Below, in pieces: positions 54,450 through 63,850 of a stretch of 64,000 nt of DNA (position 1 is the stretch's first letter; every line of letters begins with the position of its first letter). The position numbers were made by a program, and so were the translations under genes. The notes under the pieces are model-generated. The model did not search any database, was not told where the DNA came from, and saw only the letters and a program-made list of their open reading frames with translations. Source of the stretch: Gloeocapsa sp. PCC 7428 (GTDB lineage: Bacteria > Cyanobacteriota > Cyanobacteriia > Cyanobacteriales > Chroococcidiopsidaceae); the NCBI RefSeq assembly GCF_000317555.1, contig NC_019745.1, positions 1,426,001 through 1,490,000 on the forward strand, read 5' to 3'.

Positions 54450-56057
54450 TCAGATCCAAACATCTTCCCAATTACTGAATGCTTCTGCCACAGAACCGAA
54501 GCCAGGTAGTTCGCTATCAACGACAGTGACAATCTCAGCAGTTTCGTTGCCACCCGCTTTAACACCACGAATGGCACGCCCTACCATCTGGCTGTACAAA
54601 ACAAGCGACTTGGTGGGACGTGCAATTACCGCCGCACTGGTTCGCGGTGCATCAAATCCAGTCGTAAGAACCCCGTAATTACATAAAATTTTAGTTTCGA
54701 GAGCGTCGTCTCTATAAGTGCTAATCAAGCGCGATCGCTCTTCTGGAGGAGTGTTGCCAGTGATAGCATCAGCTCGCCAACCTCTAGTTCGTAACACGGC
54801 AGCAAGAAGTTTTGTATGCTCTACAGATATAGCAAATACCAAAATTCTCTGGTGACGCTTGCCAAGGTCTTCAACTTCCAAAATGATGCGGAGGTTGCGC
54901 TGTTCGTCTTCTGCTAAGTGGTTAAGAATATTCTTTGGTAACTCAAGTTCCTGTTCTATGTGTTTTAGGTCTTTGTCGGATAAATTCAAGCCACTTTGGT
55001 AAAACAGCGAGCGGTAATTTACCCGTGCTAGATACTGCTCTGAAACTAGGTAATCTATAGGATTGTTGTAGCCAGAAACCTGGAGAGTGACTTTGCGCCG
55101 TGCGAAAAATGCTGATAGTTCTGTATCAACATTAATGTCTGCCCAAGTCCGCCCTGGTGTAGCTGTTAAACCAAGCAGTGCTGTGTGCTGGTAAGGCACA
55201 ACAAGCGTGTCGAGAACTAGCTTGTATGTTTCTGCGATCGCCTGATGCGCTTCGTCAATTATGACAAGTGACGAACGACTGCCTAGTTGGTTAATAAACT
55301 GGATACTGCGTTTAGCACGATTGTAGACTTTAGATAGTCCTGCAATTACTATGCCATCCTGCACCCCGTCAAGGTCAAGTTCGCGATCGCCCCAGAAGCG
55401 ATAAACCGATATTTCGCGATCGCCCAGATATTTCCATGCCTGCTGAAATTCAGTAGCAGCTTGTTCGCAGAGTTCTTCACTATATGCCAGCCAAATGACT
55501 AGAGTTGGTTCGAGCGATCGCAGATGATCGGCGATGATATTCATGGCAGTGCGCGTCTTGCCTGCTCCGGTGGGCATGTGCAGTAATACCCGTCGCGGTT
55601 CTTGTTTGAGTAAGTATTTGACTTTTCGGGCTGCATCGCGTTGATGGGCAAACAAGTGATATGCAGATGCAGACAGTTCTAGTGCGGGAGTCTCGACATA
55701 AATCTCATTTTGCGGCACTGCCAATTCAAAGAAGTCAAACAAAGCGCGTTCCCGCTCAGAACCACGACGCACTTGAGCCTCTTTCAATGATTGAAAAACA
55801 TCGCCACTCACTGGAACTTGCATAATTGCAGCCAATATTCTGGCTTGTTCTGGGCGTAGCAAGTCTAATAGTAAAGTACGGCTGTCTTTTGATAGGAGTA
55901 AACTCTCGCGAGTGTACAAACCAAGTAAAACTTCACGCAAATAAGAAGGAGTGGCAAGGCTAGCGTCTAGAAGTCTGAGCAGGCGAACTACCGAATTTCC
56001 AAGCAAAGCTTGCAACGTTTCGTCATCTGCTCGTGATAGCAAATCATCAAATTGCAA
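54450..56057 (-). CDS. DEAH-box helicase in the Ssp locus
   Basis: 535-residue superfamily 2 helicase. An N-terminal all-alpha domain (about 1-125) is not assigned. The helicase core follows with FAHQRDAARK (Q/Ia region), Walker A MPTGAGKT (161-168), DEAH in VIIDEAHQA (268-271), LTATPGRTW, and motif VI QMVGRAIRG (490-498). TTG 56057 has AAAGGAG eight bases upstream; a further TTG at 56084 lacks a good site. It lacks a recognisable nuclease domain. It follows sspE by 83 bases and precedes the GHKL ATPase, so it probably forms a functional pair with it. Confidence 0.82.
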   Translation of the reverse strand: MQFDDLLSRADDETLQALLGNSVVRLLRLLDASLATPSYLREVLLGLYTRESLLLSKDSRTLLLDLLRPEQARILAAIMQVPVSGDVFQSLKEAQVRRGSERERALFDFFELAVPQNEIYVETPALELSASAYHLFAHQRDAARKVKYLLKQEPRRVLLHMPTGAGKTRTAMNIIADHLRSLEPTLVIWLAYSEELCEQAATEFQQAWKYLGDREISVYRFWGDRELDLDGVQDGIVIAGLSKVYNRAKRSIQFINQLGSRSSLVIIDEAHQAIAETYKLVLDTLVVPYQHTALLGLTATPGRTWADINVDTELSAFFARRKVTLQVSGYNNPIDYLVSEQYLARVNYRSLFYQSGLNLSDKDLKHIEQELELPKNILNHLAEDEQRNLRIILEVEDLGKRHQRILVFAISVEHTKLLAAVLRTRGWRADAITGNTPPEERSRLISTYRDDALETKILCNYGVLTTGFDAPRTSAAVIARPTKSLVLYSQMVGRAIRGVKAGGNETAEIVTVVDSELPGFGSVAEAFSNWEDVWI

Positions 56058-56140
56058 ATAGCATACTCCTTTATCGAACAGCAATTTGTACTCAAAACAG
56101 CTACCACTATGTACAAGTAATTCTTGTGCAAAAGAAAGAC

Positions 56141-58393
56141 TTAATCTTTCTCAATTAAAGATTCTAATTCTGTTTTGACACTGCGCTTAAGAGTATTAAA
56201 TCTATCCCTTAGAACGTTTTTATAAAACTCAGGTTCGTATTCATCTGGACAACCATGAAGTAATTCAATCATATGAGATGAAATTTCATGACCAGTCACC
56301 GTTGCATCTGTCAATTGTTCTAAGTATCTTCTGGGAGCTAAGTCGCTTATCTCCCTGTTAGCATCCTTTGAAATATATGTTAGATTCAGAGGGCTATTTA
56401 ATAAGTGACGAGGATCTTTCCTAATTGTTGTGGTACTTTCTCCAATAGAAGTTGCAGATCCTAAAGGGATAATGTGATGTTCTTCAATCTTTTCATTATT
56501 CTTTGCAATATTACATGCTTTAAGTTTCTGGATAGAGCTACTGCTTTTGTCAGTTGATTGAAACTGAAAATCTTTCGGTTCTTTGCTTAAAACATACTGT
56601 AAAAGACTAGATTTAACAGCTTTAGGAGCTTGAAACTCTTCATTCTCAAGAAGAAGCGTTGCTTCATCTGAATACTCAGGTTTTTCAAAAATACTATCAA
56701 CGAAGGATAAGAAAGGATTATTTGAATTTTCAATAACCCAATGATAAAGTGATTGAATATCTTGAACACACCGCTCATTCTGTTTTTCTTTATACCTTCC
56801 ACTAAATAAGCTAGCCCAATACCAATACTCAATTTTGTCCAGACTTTCTTTGTCAGTCCAGACTTTTTTACTAGATTCAGATTCGCTTTCCTCTAAACTC
56901 TGCGAACTTTCCTCAGAAGTTTCTCTATAACCAGTCCCTTCTCTGTCAATCTGTCTTTCAACCGGTTCTTCTAGGGAAAAAAGATAAGCAATAGGAAGAA
57001 GCATTAGTTTGTATGATATGTCATTAACAGAAATGATTCCGCAACGATGCTGGAGAAAAGCAAAAGCTTTCCTTAAAGATTTAATAGTTCGCTTAAAGTT
57101 TAAGGATATTTGTTCAGGCTTGAGTCTAAGAATTTTTGCTTGCTTAATATGTTCTACTTTAATATCATCGATTTTATTAGTTAAGGTAGTTTCATAAGAT
57201 AGAATAGAAAGTAAGTTCAAAAACTGATCTGTTACAAAACGAACTATTGAGTTTTCTTTAATTGCTTGCATATCAGCTAGCTTCCAATTATTATTGGAAT
57301 TGCTGATAGAATCCGGAATTACCATTTCTTCATTTATGAATTCTTTGAATGTTTGAGAGAGCGATTCTATACCAATAGCAGCACTTTTGGCAACTATCAA
57401 ATCAAAGTTGCTAAGAGGAGTTCCTCCTTCGTTAATTGTTTCAAATACTGATGCAGCTCTAGTAATTTCATCCGCTGGCAATGTCGTTTTTATCACCTTT
57501 TGTTCTAGAAGCTTTTCAAGAGCATCACGCACTGCTGATGCCCAAATTGAAGAGAGTTCTGACCACAGATCGTTTAACTCTGTTTGATCTGTAATGCTTG
57601 AAACAGTTGGATTAATGTGTCCCAATATCTCTTCAAGAGAAAATTCTCTATCTTGTACTTTTGCTTTCAGATCATCCCTTCTTCTTCTTGCTATCCTTTG
57701 CAAGGTTAAATAGTGTAATGAGTTTTGGGTTTGATTTGAATAAATTTCAAACAAAGGTACTACATCTGCATATGCAAATTTTTCAGCAATCATTGCTCTT
57801 CTTTGAGCATCAGCAGTAACTTCTCCTTTCAGATTGTTGAAAACCTTGTGAGCAGGATGATACCAAGCATGAAGGTTATTCTCATCTTTAACTAAGATTT
57901 TGTGAGGAATTATAAAGTCTTGTACTTGTTCAGGATCGTATTTACTGAGTTCGTCAACAAAGTCCAGTTTATTCCATCCCCAAATATCTTCTGAGCTTTC
58001 ATTTGGCGGAGAAATCTTAATGAACCATCGATTTCTTAGTTGACCATATAAGTCATTCCATACACTTTTCCAAGATTCAACTGGGAATAAGTCATCAAAA
58101 ATGCTTTTGAGACAAGACAGACGTTGTTGACCATCTAGGAGAAATCTACATTCATCCTTTGGTTCAGTCACTTTTGTGAAACCTAAACTTCTTGCTGGAA
58201 AATCATCTTTATTGCCTTCAACAATAAGAAGACTTCCTATAGGAAGACCTACTAATACAGAAGCCAGTAGATTAGCTTGTTTTTCTCGGTTCCAAACAAA
58301 ATCTCTTTGGAAATTGGGCAGTACTAACTTTTTATTCGTGTCTGCCTCAAAGATTGAACGCAAAGTTTCACTGGAGTATTCCATACTTGACAT
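56141..58393 (-). CDS. sspE: SspE-like phosphorothioate-sensing NTPase/nickase (DUF262-DUF1524)
   Basis: 750 residues. The N-terminal DUF262 (ParB-like) domain has PNFQRDFVW (26-34), GLPIGSLL and the DGQQR motif (87-91) needed for nucleotide hydrolysis. The C-terminal DUF1524 HNH nuclease has EEHHIIPLGSA (His639/His640) and LNSPLNLTY (Asn670). In known Ssp systems this effector is stimulated by phosphorothioate DNA and nicks phage DNA. A GmrSD-type type IV enzyme has the same domains, but the adjacent sspBCD decides for SspE. The start may be ATG 58393 or 58384; sspD ends 16 bases upstream. Confidence 0.88.
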   Translation of the reverse strand: MSSMEYSSETLRSIFEADTNKKLVLPNFQRDFVWNREKQANLLASVLVGLPIGSLLIVEGNKDDFPARSLGFTKVTEPKDECRFLLDGQQRLSCLKSIFDDLFPVESWKSVWNDLYGQLRNRWFIKISPPNESSEDIWGWNKLDFVDELSKYDPEQVQDFIIPHKILVKDENNLHAWYHPAHKVFNNLKGEVTADAQRRAMIAEKFAYADVVPLFEIYSNQTQNSLHYLTLQRIARRRRDDLKAKVQDREFSLEEILGHINPTVSSITDQTELNDLWSELSSIWASAVRDALEKLLEQKVIKTTLPADEITRAASVFETINEGGTPLSNFDLIVAKSAAIGIESLSQTFKEFINEEMVIPDSISNSNNNWKLADMQAIKENSIVRFVTDQFLNLLSILSYETTLTNKIDDIKVEHIKQAKILRLKPEQISLNFKRTIKSLRKAFAFLQHRCGIISVNDISYKLMLLPIAYLFSLEEPVERQIDREGTGYRETSEESSQSLEESESESSKKVWTDKESLDKIEYWYWASLFSGRYKEKQNERCVQDIQSLYHWVIENSNNPFLSFVDSIFEKPEYSDEATLLLENEEFQAPKAVKSSLLQYVLSKEPKDFQFQSTDKSSSSIQKLKACNIAKNNEKIEEHHIIPLGSATSIGESTTTIRKDPRHLLNSPLNLTYISKDANREISDLAPRRYLEQLTDATVTGHEISSHMIELLHGCPDEYEPEFYKNVLRDRFNTLKRSVKTELESLIEKD

Positions 58394-58409
58394 CACTATT
58401 ATCTAAACT

Positions 58410-59207
58410 TTAAAGATGACAAATTAAACAAGGCAGCTCATCATCTTCATCCAGAACCGCAGCTAAAACCTCAGCTAATAAGCGATTGGGTGCAGTTTTT
58501 TTCTCTCTAGCCATTGCCTTTTCATGTTGAGCAATAATTTCATTTTTGCGGGCAAGGAGTTCTAATAACGTCTCGCCTTCTGTCCAAGTGTAATTTCTTC
58601 CGTCTTTATGTTCCTGCTCGTATTTGACTGCCTCAGCAAATAAATCTGGATGTTCTTGTGCCAACATTACCCACTCATACTTACGTTGGAAGAAACAGAA
58701 GAAACACCCAGAGCGGCTGCGCCAACGATAGTAGTCTGGAAGTCCAATTCCGCTCTCTTCTAGTAAACGGATAATATCTGCCTTGACAAGTCCTCTTTCC
58801 TTGAAGGGAAAAACAGGTTTGATATTAGGCTTAGTAGAGATATATCCCTCACGATTTTCATCAGCGCGGATACCGATGTAGCTGATAGCTTCGTCGTCAC
58901 CGACAAAATCCTCCAGAGGAATAATTTTCATCTGCTTGGTGCACCACCGCATTTTAGGAGAAGGTAGCACTCCTCCATACACATCAAGCCAGTGATCAAA
59001 TCCGCGCCTTGCTTCAAGGTACTTGATTTTGATTCCAAGGCGTGCTTCTATTCGCTTAAGGTACTCATAAGTCTCCGGTAATTCCTTATGAGTGTCACAA
59101 AAGAAGTATTCCAGAGAGGGAATCTCCTTGTGCAACAAAACAGCTAAAGCGGTACTGTCCTTTCCCCCCGATAGACCGAGAATGTGTCTAACCTGTTTCT
59201 TGCTCAT
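58410..59207 (-). CDS. sspD: SspD: PP-loop ATP pyrophosphatase/PAPS-reductase-like sulfurtransferase
   Basis: 265 residues from ATG 59207 (AGGA eight bases upstream; an in-frame start at 59249 would lengthen it by 14). The PP-loop GLSGGKDSTA (11-20) adenylates the DNA phosphate during sulfur incorporation. Cysteines in MRWCTKQMK and RSGCFFCFF could hold an iron-sulfur cluster as in DndC. Overlaps the 3-prime end of sspC by 20 bases, indicating coupled translation. DndC is the closest alternative, but no dndB, dndD or dndE is present and DUF4007 is. Confidence 0.88.
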   Translation of the reverse strand: MSKKQVRHILGLSGGKDSTALAVLLHKEIPSLEYFFCDTHKELPETYEYLKRIEARLGIKIKYLEARRGFDHWLDVYGGVLPSPKMRWCTKQMKIIPLEDFVGDDEAISYIGIRADENREGYISTKPNIKPVFPFKERGLVKADIIRLLEESGIGLPDYYRWRSRSGCFFCFFQRKYEWVMLAQEHPDLFAEAVKYEQEHKDGRNYTWTEGETLLELLARKNEIIAQHEKAMAREKKTAPNRLLAEVLAAVLDEDDELPCLICHL

Positions 59208-62200
59208 CTCTCCAATCCTGCCGCTTTTTTCGCATTTGAGCAACTGCATCTTGAGGTAACGAACCTAAAATTCGCTCAGTCAGCTTAGCAACAACTGATT
59301 GTTGTAACTGACTGTTATCGTACTTGTTTAGTATGCCCAAAATTTCATTTAGTACAGACTCGATCTGATCTTGATTTTCACGATCAATCCAAACCATACC
59401 GTGAGTCTCTTGTCCATCAGGACGAGTCACTGTTACTTTACGTGCTTCAAAGCCCTCACCTTTAGTTGCTACCTCTTTCTGTAAGGCTTCTAAGTTTTTA
59501 AAGCGTCTAGCCAAATCGCTGAGCTTAATCTCAAATCCTGTAACATCTTCATCTGTCCAAAATTCAGCAGGCTTATCAGCCACAATTACTAATAAGGCTT
59601 CTACCCACTCTGAGTCTGTTTTGCCTTCATCTATAGCTGCGATCGCAAAACTTTTGAGAGTTTTTTCAACACATTGCCCCACTATATAACTAGCGCGAAC
59701 TCGCAAATCTTCCCGTAGCTTGGTCTCACTGCTACTCACCCCAAAAGCATCGTACAGACGTGCTTTGCATTCAGCTAGTAGGCGATCGTAAGTCGTCTGT
59801 ATTTCGTGAAGCGCTTGTACTAGCTTTTTACGTAACGTTTTTGCCGTTGTGCCATCATCCGTTTTACTTGTACCAATAGGCGGTAAGCCACACGCTTGTG
59901 GTAATGACGTAAACAGTAGTTCGTCGGGTTCTTGTGCTTGCTGTAAAGTTCGTAAAACAGCTTGTGCTTCTCGACTTAAACGTTTGGTTTTGAGTGTGTA
60001 AGGGGGGAGTTTTTTCACAAACTGAAATAGTGGTTTAGCTACCGCCAGCAGCGTAACATTGCGTACTCCTTGAGGTATGCGAGTTTTTGGCGATCGCAAT
60101 ATAGTTTCGAGTTCTTTAAATACTTGCGATCGCAGCCCCACTACTTCAAAATACTTGACTGCAAACCGCGAAGGATCTTTAACTAATAGCTCGAAGTGTT
60201 CCGATCCCAAAACTGGAACAAACGTTCCATCCTTATAAAATCCTACGTCATCAACGTGGTACAACAAAACTGCCGCGATAATTATAGGAATAGCACCCTG
60301 CTTTACCCCATAGGGTGGTGCTTCTAGAAGCTGATAGAGTTTATCTAATGTTTGCTGTTTTTCCTTGGCTTGTAAACAAAACTGGTCAATAGCTTGCCAT
60401 AAAGTCCATAGACCAGATTTTTCGTCAGGCGGGTAAAATCCCCACTCTCCCTCAACAGCACGATGAATTCCCGTCTCATCTAGCAGGGAGTAATACATAG
60501 CAACTTCAGGACCATATCCTTGTAATCCTAATCTTTCCTCGCCGGAATGCTCTAGCATCGCCTCAATTAATTCTCGTCTGGCTTTTGCCCCTTGAGAAGT
60601 CAGTTCGCGGCGGTTAATTAGCTCATTCCAAAGAATTGGAGATTGACGATAAACGCGATCGCATACTTCCGACAGTTTGGCGTTGAAGTGTGTAACGTGA
60701 CTAATAACTTCTTGTTTCCCTTGAATCCAGCACACGTTTTGATTAATAGACAAATCGAAGGCTTGACTCAAGCTTTGATCGAGTAACTGCTTAGTATGAA
60801 GTAATCGATACTGCACTTCACGCCTCGCAACCGTATCAGTTTGCAGTTCAGCAGCAGTTGCTAGAATTTTCTTCAAGGCAGCAAATTCTAATGCTTGAAT
60901 TCGCAACACGCCCAGTCGTTTGGCACATAGCACAATTAGTGGCTTGCCATCTACAGTTTCGGCTGGAACTTGGGTAGGTATTTTCTCATCTAACCAGCAA
61001 GCAATTAATCCATCACTATTGCTGTTAGTACAATACAACTGAGTTAAATCCGCTGTAGCATCAATATATTGCCGCTCAAAATACCTTAGCGTTCCGGTTT
61101 TATAACTATGGCGTTGCGCTACCAATGGTTTGAGAGGATACATTTCCGACAAAAGAGCCGCTAAAGGCGATCGCGTTTGCTCGATATAAGCAGCAACCTC
61201 ACCTTCCACATTAAAATCTGAACCTTCCCAAATTCGTAGTTCGTCGAGCAGCTTGCGATGAGTAATAATGTTACGTCTTAAAAGACGATCAATAATGTCT
61301 TCCCAGTACTGCTGTTCATCTTTATTGGGTGTATCGCATAATGCAAGCGTTACTAGCTCGCGGGTTGCCTTAACTGCACCTGTTGTAGTTACTATATTTA
61401 ATGTTCCAATTGTTTTCAACACTCTTAAACTAGAAGAATCAAGGTGCTTAGCATCTGCAATTAAATCCTGAATTTCCACCCATCGACTCAGATTTGGTCT
61501 AGACCCCAAACCCATGCCTGCTGTTTCAATGAAGTAGTCGTAGACTCGATCTAGCTTTAGAGTTGGTAGTGTATTTCCCTCAACTACTTGCTCTTCTAAA
61601 AAACTTCTCAACGAATAAGGTTCTTGACTCGTCAGGAAGGTAAACAGGGAACGGTCATTTTGCCCATACTTAGTACACAACATTGGTAAAACCAATGCAG
61701 CTAGTGGATGCAAAGGATAAATCGCACTCAATACTGCTGGTGTTAATTCTTCTATTGTCGTTATGTTTTTTAAACACTCATCAAACCATTCTTCAGCTTG
61801 GTTAGAAATTGCACAATGAAAAGGCTCTGCATTTGATTGATCGATAACTTGACCAATCAACCGTACCATTTGACTAGCTGATTCCGTGAAAGGAATATCT
61901 TCAAATCGTCCCTGAATTTTAGCCCATTCATTTCGTTGAACAGTGGCTAACCTTTGCCCATATTCATTAAAAGATTGGTGTAATATTCCTAGTAGAAAAA
62001 CAGGAGACTTGCTATCTTTCGGCAGTTCAGCTAATTGCTGCAATAAGTATAAATCTTCTGCTCCTTCATTGTATACAGCAAATTCTAAATTTTTTCCTAG
62101 TTCATCAATAATGATAAATACACCTGTGTTTGCTGCTTGTGCAACTTCCTGTACTAAGCTAGGAATGTCTAGGCTATCAATTTTTCTGGATGCTATTTCG

Positions 62201-62694
62201 ACTTGCAAGTCAACCAACTTTGATGCGATCGCTGGTTTCTTCTTTGAATCTTGCCAAAATCTTTCTGCTCCTTGTGCTAAGGCGCGGATAATTGTATGAC
62301 TGATTGGTTCTCGTTGCGCTACAGCAACAGCACGAAATAAACCTGTGCTAGGTATGTCGTTTTTTAGTTGCCGATACTCAGAACTATCAGCACCGAACGC
62401 TTTTTGCGCGATTTCTAGTGCTGTTTGACGCATAACATCGTCTGCTGGCGCACAAAGCGAAGTCAAATAATGAGCAAATGCAGATTTGCCTGTACCATAA
62501 ACACTCGTCAAAGTCCAAGCACGACTCGCTTGTTGATCTATAAACCCTGCCAATATCCGTCTAAGAGTATCAACTGCTCTTTCGGTAGGAACATAGCCAA
62601 TCAATGCTTCTAGCTCGTCTAAATCGCGAGCCAAGTTGATCGAACGAGAATAACGACGATTGAGGCTAAAAAATTGGGATAGTGTTTGTCTCAC
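59188..62694 (-). CDS. sspC: SspC: large P-loop ATPase of the phosphorothioation complex
   Basis: 1168 residues from GTG 62694. Walker A-like SVYGTGKSAF (64-73), Walker B FIIIDELGKN (193-202), then long helical regions; no nuclease motif was recognised. It works with SspB and SspD in single-strand DNA phosphorothioation. The GTG overlaps the sspB stop (GTGA, 62691-62694). It resembles large defence ATPases such as BrxC, which would be the alternative name outside this context. Confidence 0.82.
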   Translation of the reverse strand: MRQTLSQFFSLNRRYSRSINLARDLDELEALIGYVPTERAVDTLRRILAGFIDQQASRAWTLTSVYGTGKSAFAHYLTSLCAPADDVMRQTALEIAQKAFGADSSEYRQLKNDIPSTGLFRAVAVAQREPISHTIIRALAQGAERFWQDSKKKPAIASKLVDLQVEIASRKIDSLDIPSLVQEVAQAANTGVFIIIDELGKNLEFAVYNEGAEDLYLLQQLAELPKDSKSPVFLLGILHQSFNEYGQRLATVQRNEWAKIQGRFEDIPFTESASQMVRLIGQVIDQSNAEPFHCAISNQAEEWFDECLKNITTIEELTPAVLSAIYPLHPLAALVLPMLCTKYGQNDRSLFTFLTSQEPYSLRSFLEEQVVEGNTLPTLKLDRVYDYFIETAGMGLGSRPNLSRWVEIQDLIADAKHLDSSSLRVLKTIGTLNIVTTTGAVKATRELVTLALCDTPNKDEQQYWEDIIDRLLRRNIITHRKLLDELRIWEGSDFNVEGEVAAYIEQTRSPLAALLSEMYPLKPLVAQRHSYKTGTLRYFERQYIDATADLTQLYCTNSNSDGLIACWLDEKIPTQVPAETVDGKPLIVLCAKRLGVLRIQALEFAALKKILATAAELQTDTVARREVQYRLLHTKQLLDQSLSQAFDLSINQNVCWIQGKQEVISHVTHFNAKLSEVCDRVYRQSPILWNELINRRELTSQGAKARRELIEAMLEHSGEERLGLQGYGPEVAMYYSLLDETGIHRAVEGEWGFYPPDEKSGLWTLWQAIDQFCLQAKEKQQTLDKLYQLLEAPPYGVKQGAIPIIIAAVLLYHVDDVGFYKDGTFVPVLGSEHFELLVKDPSRFAVKYFEVVGLRSQVFKELETILRSPKTRIPQGVRNVTLLAVAKPLFQFVKKLPPYTLKTKRLSREAQAVLRTLQQAQEPDELLFTSLPQACGLPPIGTSKTDDGTTAKTLRKKLVQALHEIQTTYDRLLAECKARLYDAFGVSSSETKLREDLRVRASYIVGQCVEKTLKSFAIAAIDEGKTDSEWVEALLVIVADKPAEFWTDEDVTGFEIKLSDLARRFKNLEALQKEVATKGEGFEARKVTVTRPDGQETHGMVWIDRENQDQIESVLNEILGILNKYDNSQLQQSVVAKLTERILGSLPQDAVAQMRKKRQDWRDEQETG

Positions 62695-63656
62695 AGGTTT
62701 GCCCCACTGCGTCTAGTACTGTAGTACTTGTCTAGGATATCGTCTGCCAGATGTTTTGCATCCTTTGTAAAGGAAAATTGAATTAACCCAGCAGAATCAA
62801 CAACATAGATGTCATTTGACCAGCGCCCTACCTGCTCAATTGCGTCATATAGAGCACTTTCAGTTAATTTGAAAGCCCTGCCAGGACTACTTGGATCGAA
62901 CGTGAGACTAGAAATAGAAATTGTTTTCTGCTTACCTTTTGTGCTAGCAAACTCTAAACAAGCTGATACGATAATCTCAGCAGGTAAGTTTGTTTTTGAA
63001 CCAATTTGAAACGCGTAGTGTTTTGCATCTCCTGCCGTCTGAATCAGTCCTAATTCAGCAAAGGGGCAATCAAGCGAATCCTCGCTGACAGCAGTTTTAG
63101 AATTCTGCTCCACGTACATCCGCAAAATGCAGGTGATGTCTTTTTTTAAGGATGAGTCTGCAATACGAGGTGCAACGAGATCTCTATAATTGCTAAGCGC
63201 TTTAAATAATTCATCTACAGAAAATTCTATTTGGTGAAATTCATTGAAAATGAAATACCAAGCAGCAGCCCTACAAGTTGGTTTGAGTAAGTTCCAATGC
63301 AATAGCCACAAAGAAGCTGGATCTTCTATAAACTCATCCCAACCATCATTATTTAGTAGCTTTTTGCCAAAATCTGATGAATTAGTAAAGCGATTTCTAT
63401 TCGTCTCAGGCTCGTCTTCAAGAAGCTTAAATGCCGAACACCAATAGCGAATAGAACGAACCATATTTTTACCAACACCCAAACGTACAGGTGCATCTTC
63501 TCTCAAGAAAATTTCTGGATCTTGATTTACCCAATCAAATCCCTTCTTTAACCAACCAAATCGAGGATGAAAAGTTTCATGATGAGCAAAGAGAGGTTTC
63601 AAAAGAAGAGTTTGATTATAATTCTCTTCCAAATCAAGACTGATTTGCCTTATCAT
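62691..63656 (-). CDS. sspB: SspB: DUF4007 nicking component
   Basis: 321 residues. The DUF4007 signature is clear: FHPRFGWLKKGFDWV (about 30-44), then VRLGVGKNMVRSIRYWCSAF (57-76) and a long C-terminal region. In characterised Ssp systems SspB nicks DNA so that SspD and SspC can install the phosphorothioate. It is the first gene of the run. No strong ribosome site precedes ATG 63656, and a perfect TATAAT lies 23 bases upstream, so the leader is short. Confidence 0.9.
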   Translation of the reverse strand: MIRQISLDLEENYNQTLLLKPLFAHHETFHPRFGWLKKGFDWVNQDPEIFLREDAPVRLGVGKNMVRSIRYWCSAFKLLEDEPETNRNRFTNSSDFGKKLLNNDGWDEFIEDPASLWLLHWNLLKPTCRAAAWYFIFNEFHQIEFSVDELFKALSNYRDLVAPRIADSSLKKDITCILRMYVEQNSKTAVSEDSLDCPFAELGLIQTAGDAKHYAFQIGSKTNLPAEIIVSACLEFASTKGKQKTISISSLTFDPSSPGRAFKLTESALYDAIEQVGRWSNDIYVVDSAGLIQFSFTKDAKHLADDILDKYYSTRRSGANL

Positions 63657-63678
63657 AACCGCAACAAGTAATTAAATT

Positions 63679-63684
63679 ATTATA
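63679..63684 (-). promoter_or_regulatory. Candidate -10 element for the ssp operon
   Basis: On the minus strand a perfect TATAAT sits 22 bases before the sspB start codon. No good -35 hexamer is visible at 17 bases. Transcription from here would give a leader of roughly 15 bases. The remaining spacer 63685-63850 is AT-rich with no gene that I can see. Confidence 0.4.
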
Positions 63685-63850
63685 CTTTAAAAGACCTGGA
63701 ATTACTCTAATTAAAAACTCTATACTTTGCCTTTATCATATTGTTTATTAAATCCTAATATTTTGATACTTTTTTGAAATTTATTCTGAATATGTAGCTG
63801 ATTTCATCATACAGAACAATTTGATAATCTAAGCAATTAAGTCTTGAATC

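Noticed and set aside
56141-58393. GmrSD-type type IV restriction enzyme
   Set aside because: The same DUF262/DUF1524 pair occurs in SspE, and the immediate sspB-sspC-sspD context makes SspE the better call.
58410-59207. DndC of a Dnd phosphorothioation system
   Set aside because: dndB, dndD and dndE are absent in the window, while DUF4007 SspB and the SspC-type ATPase are adjacent.
59188-62694. BREX locus, from the BrxC-like large ATPase
   Set aside because: No PglX methyltransferase, PglZ or BrxL; neighbours are all phosphorothioation genes.
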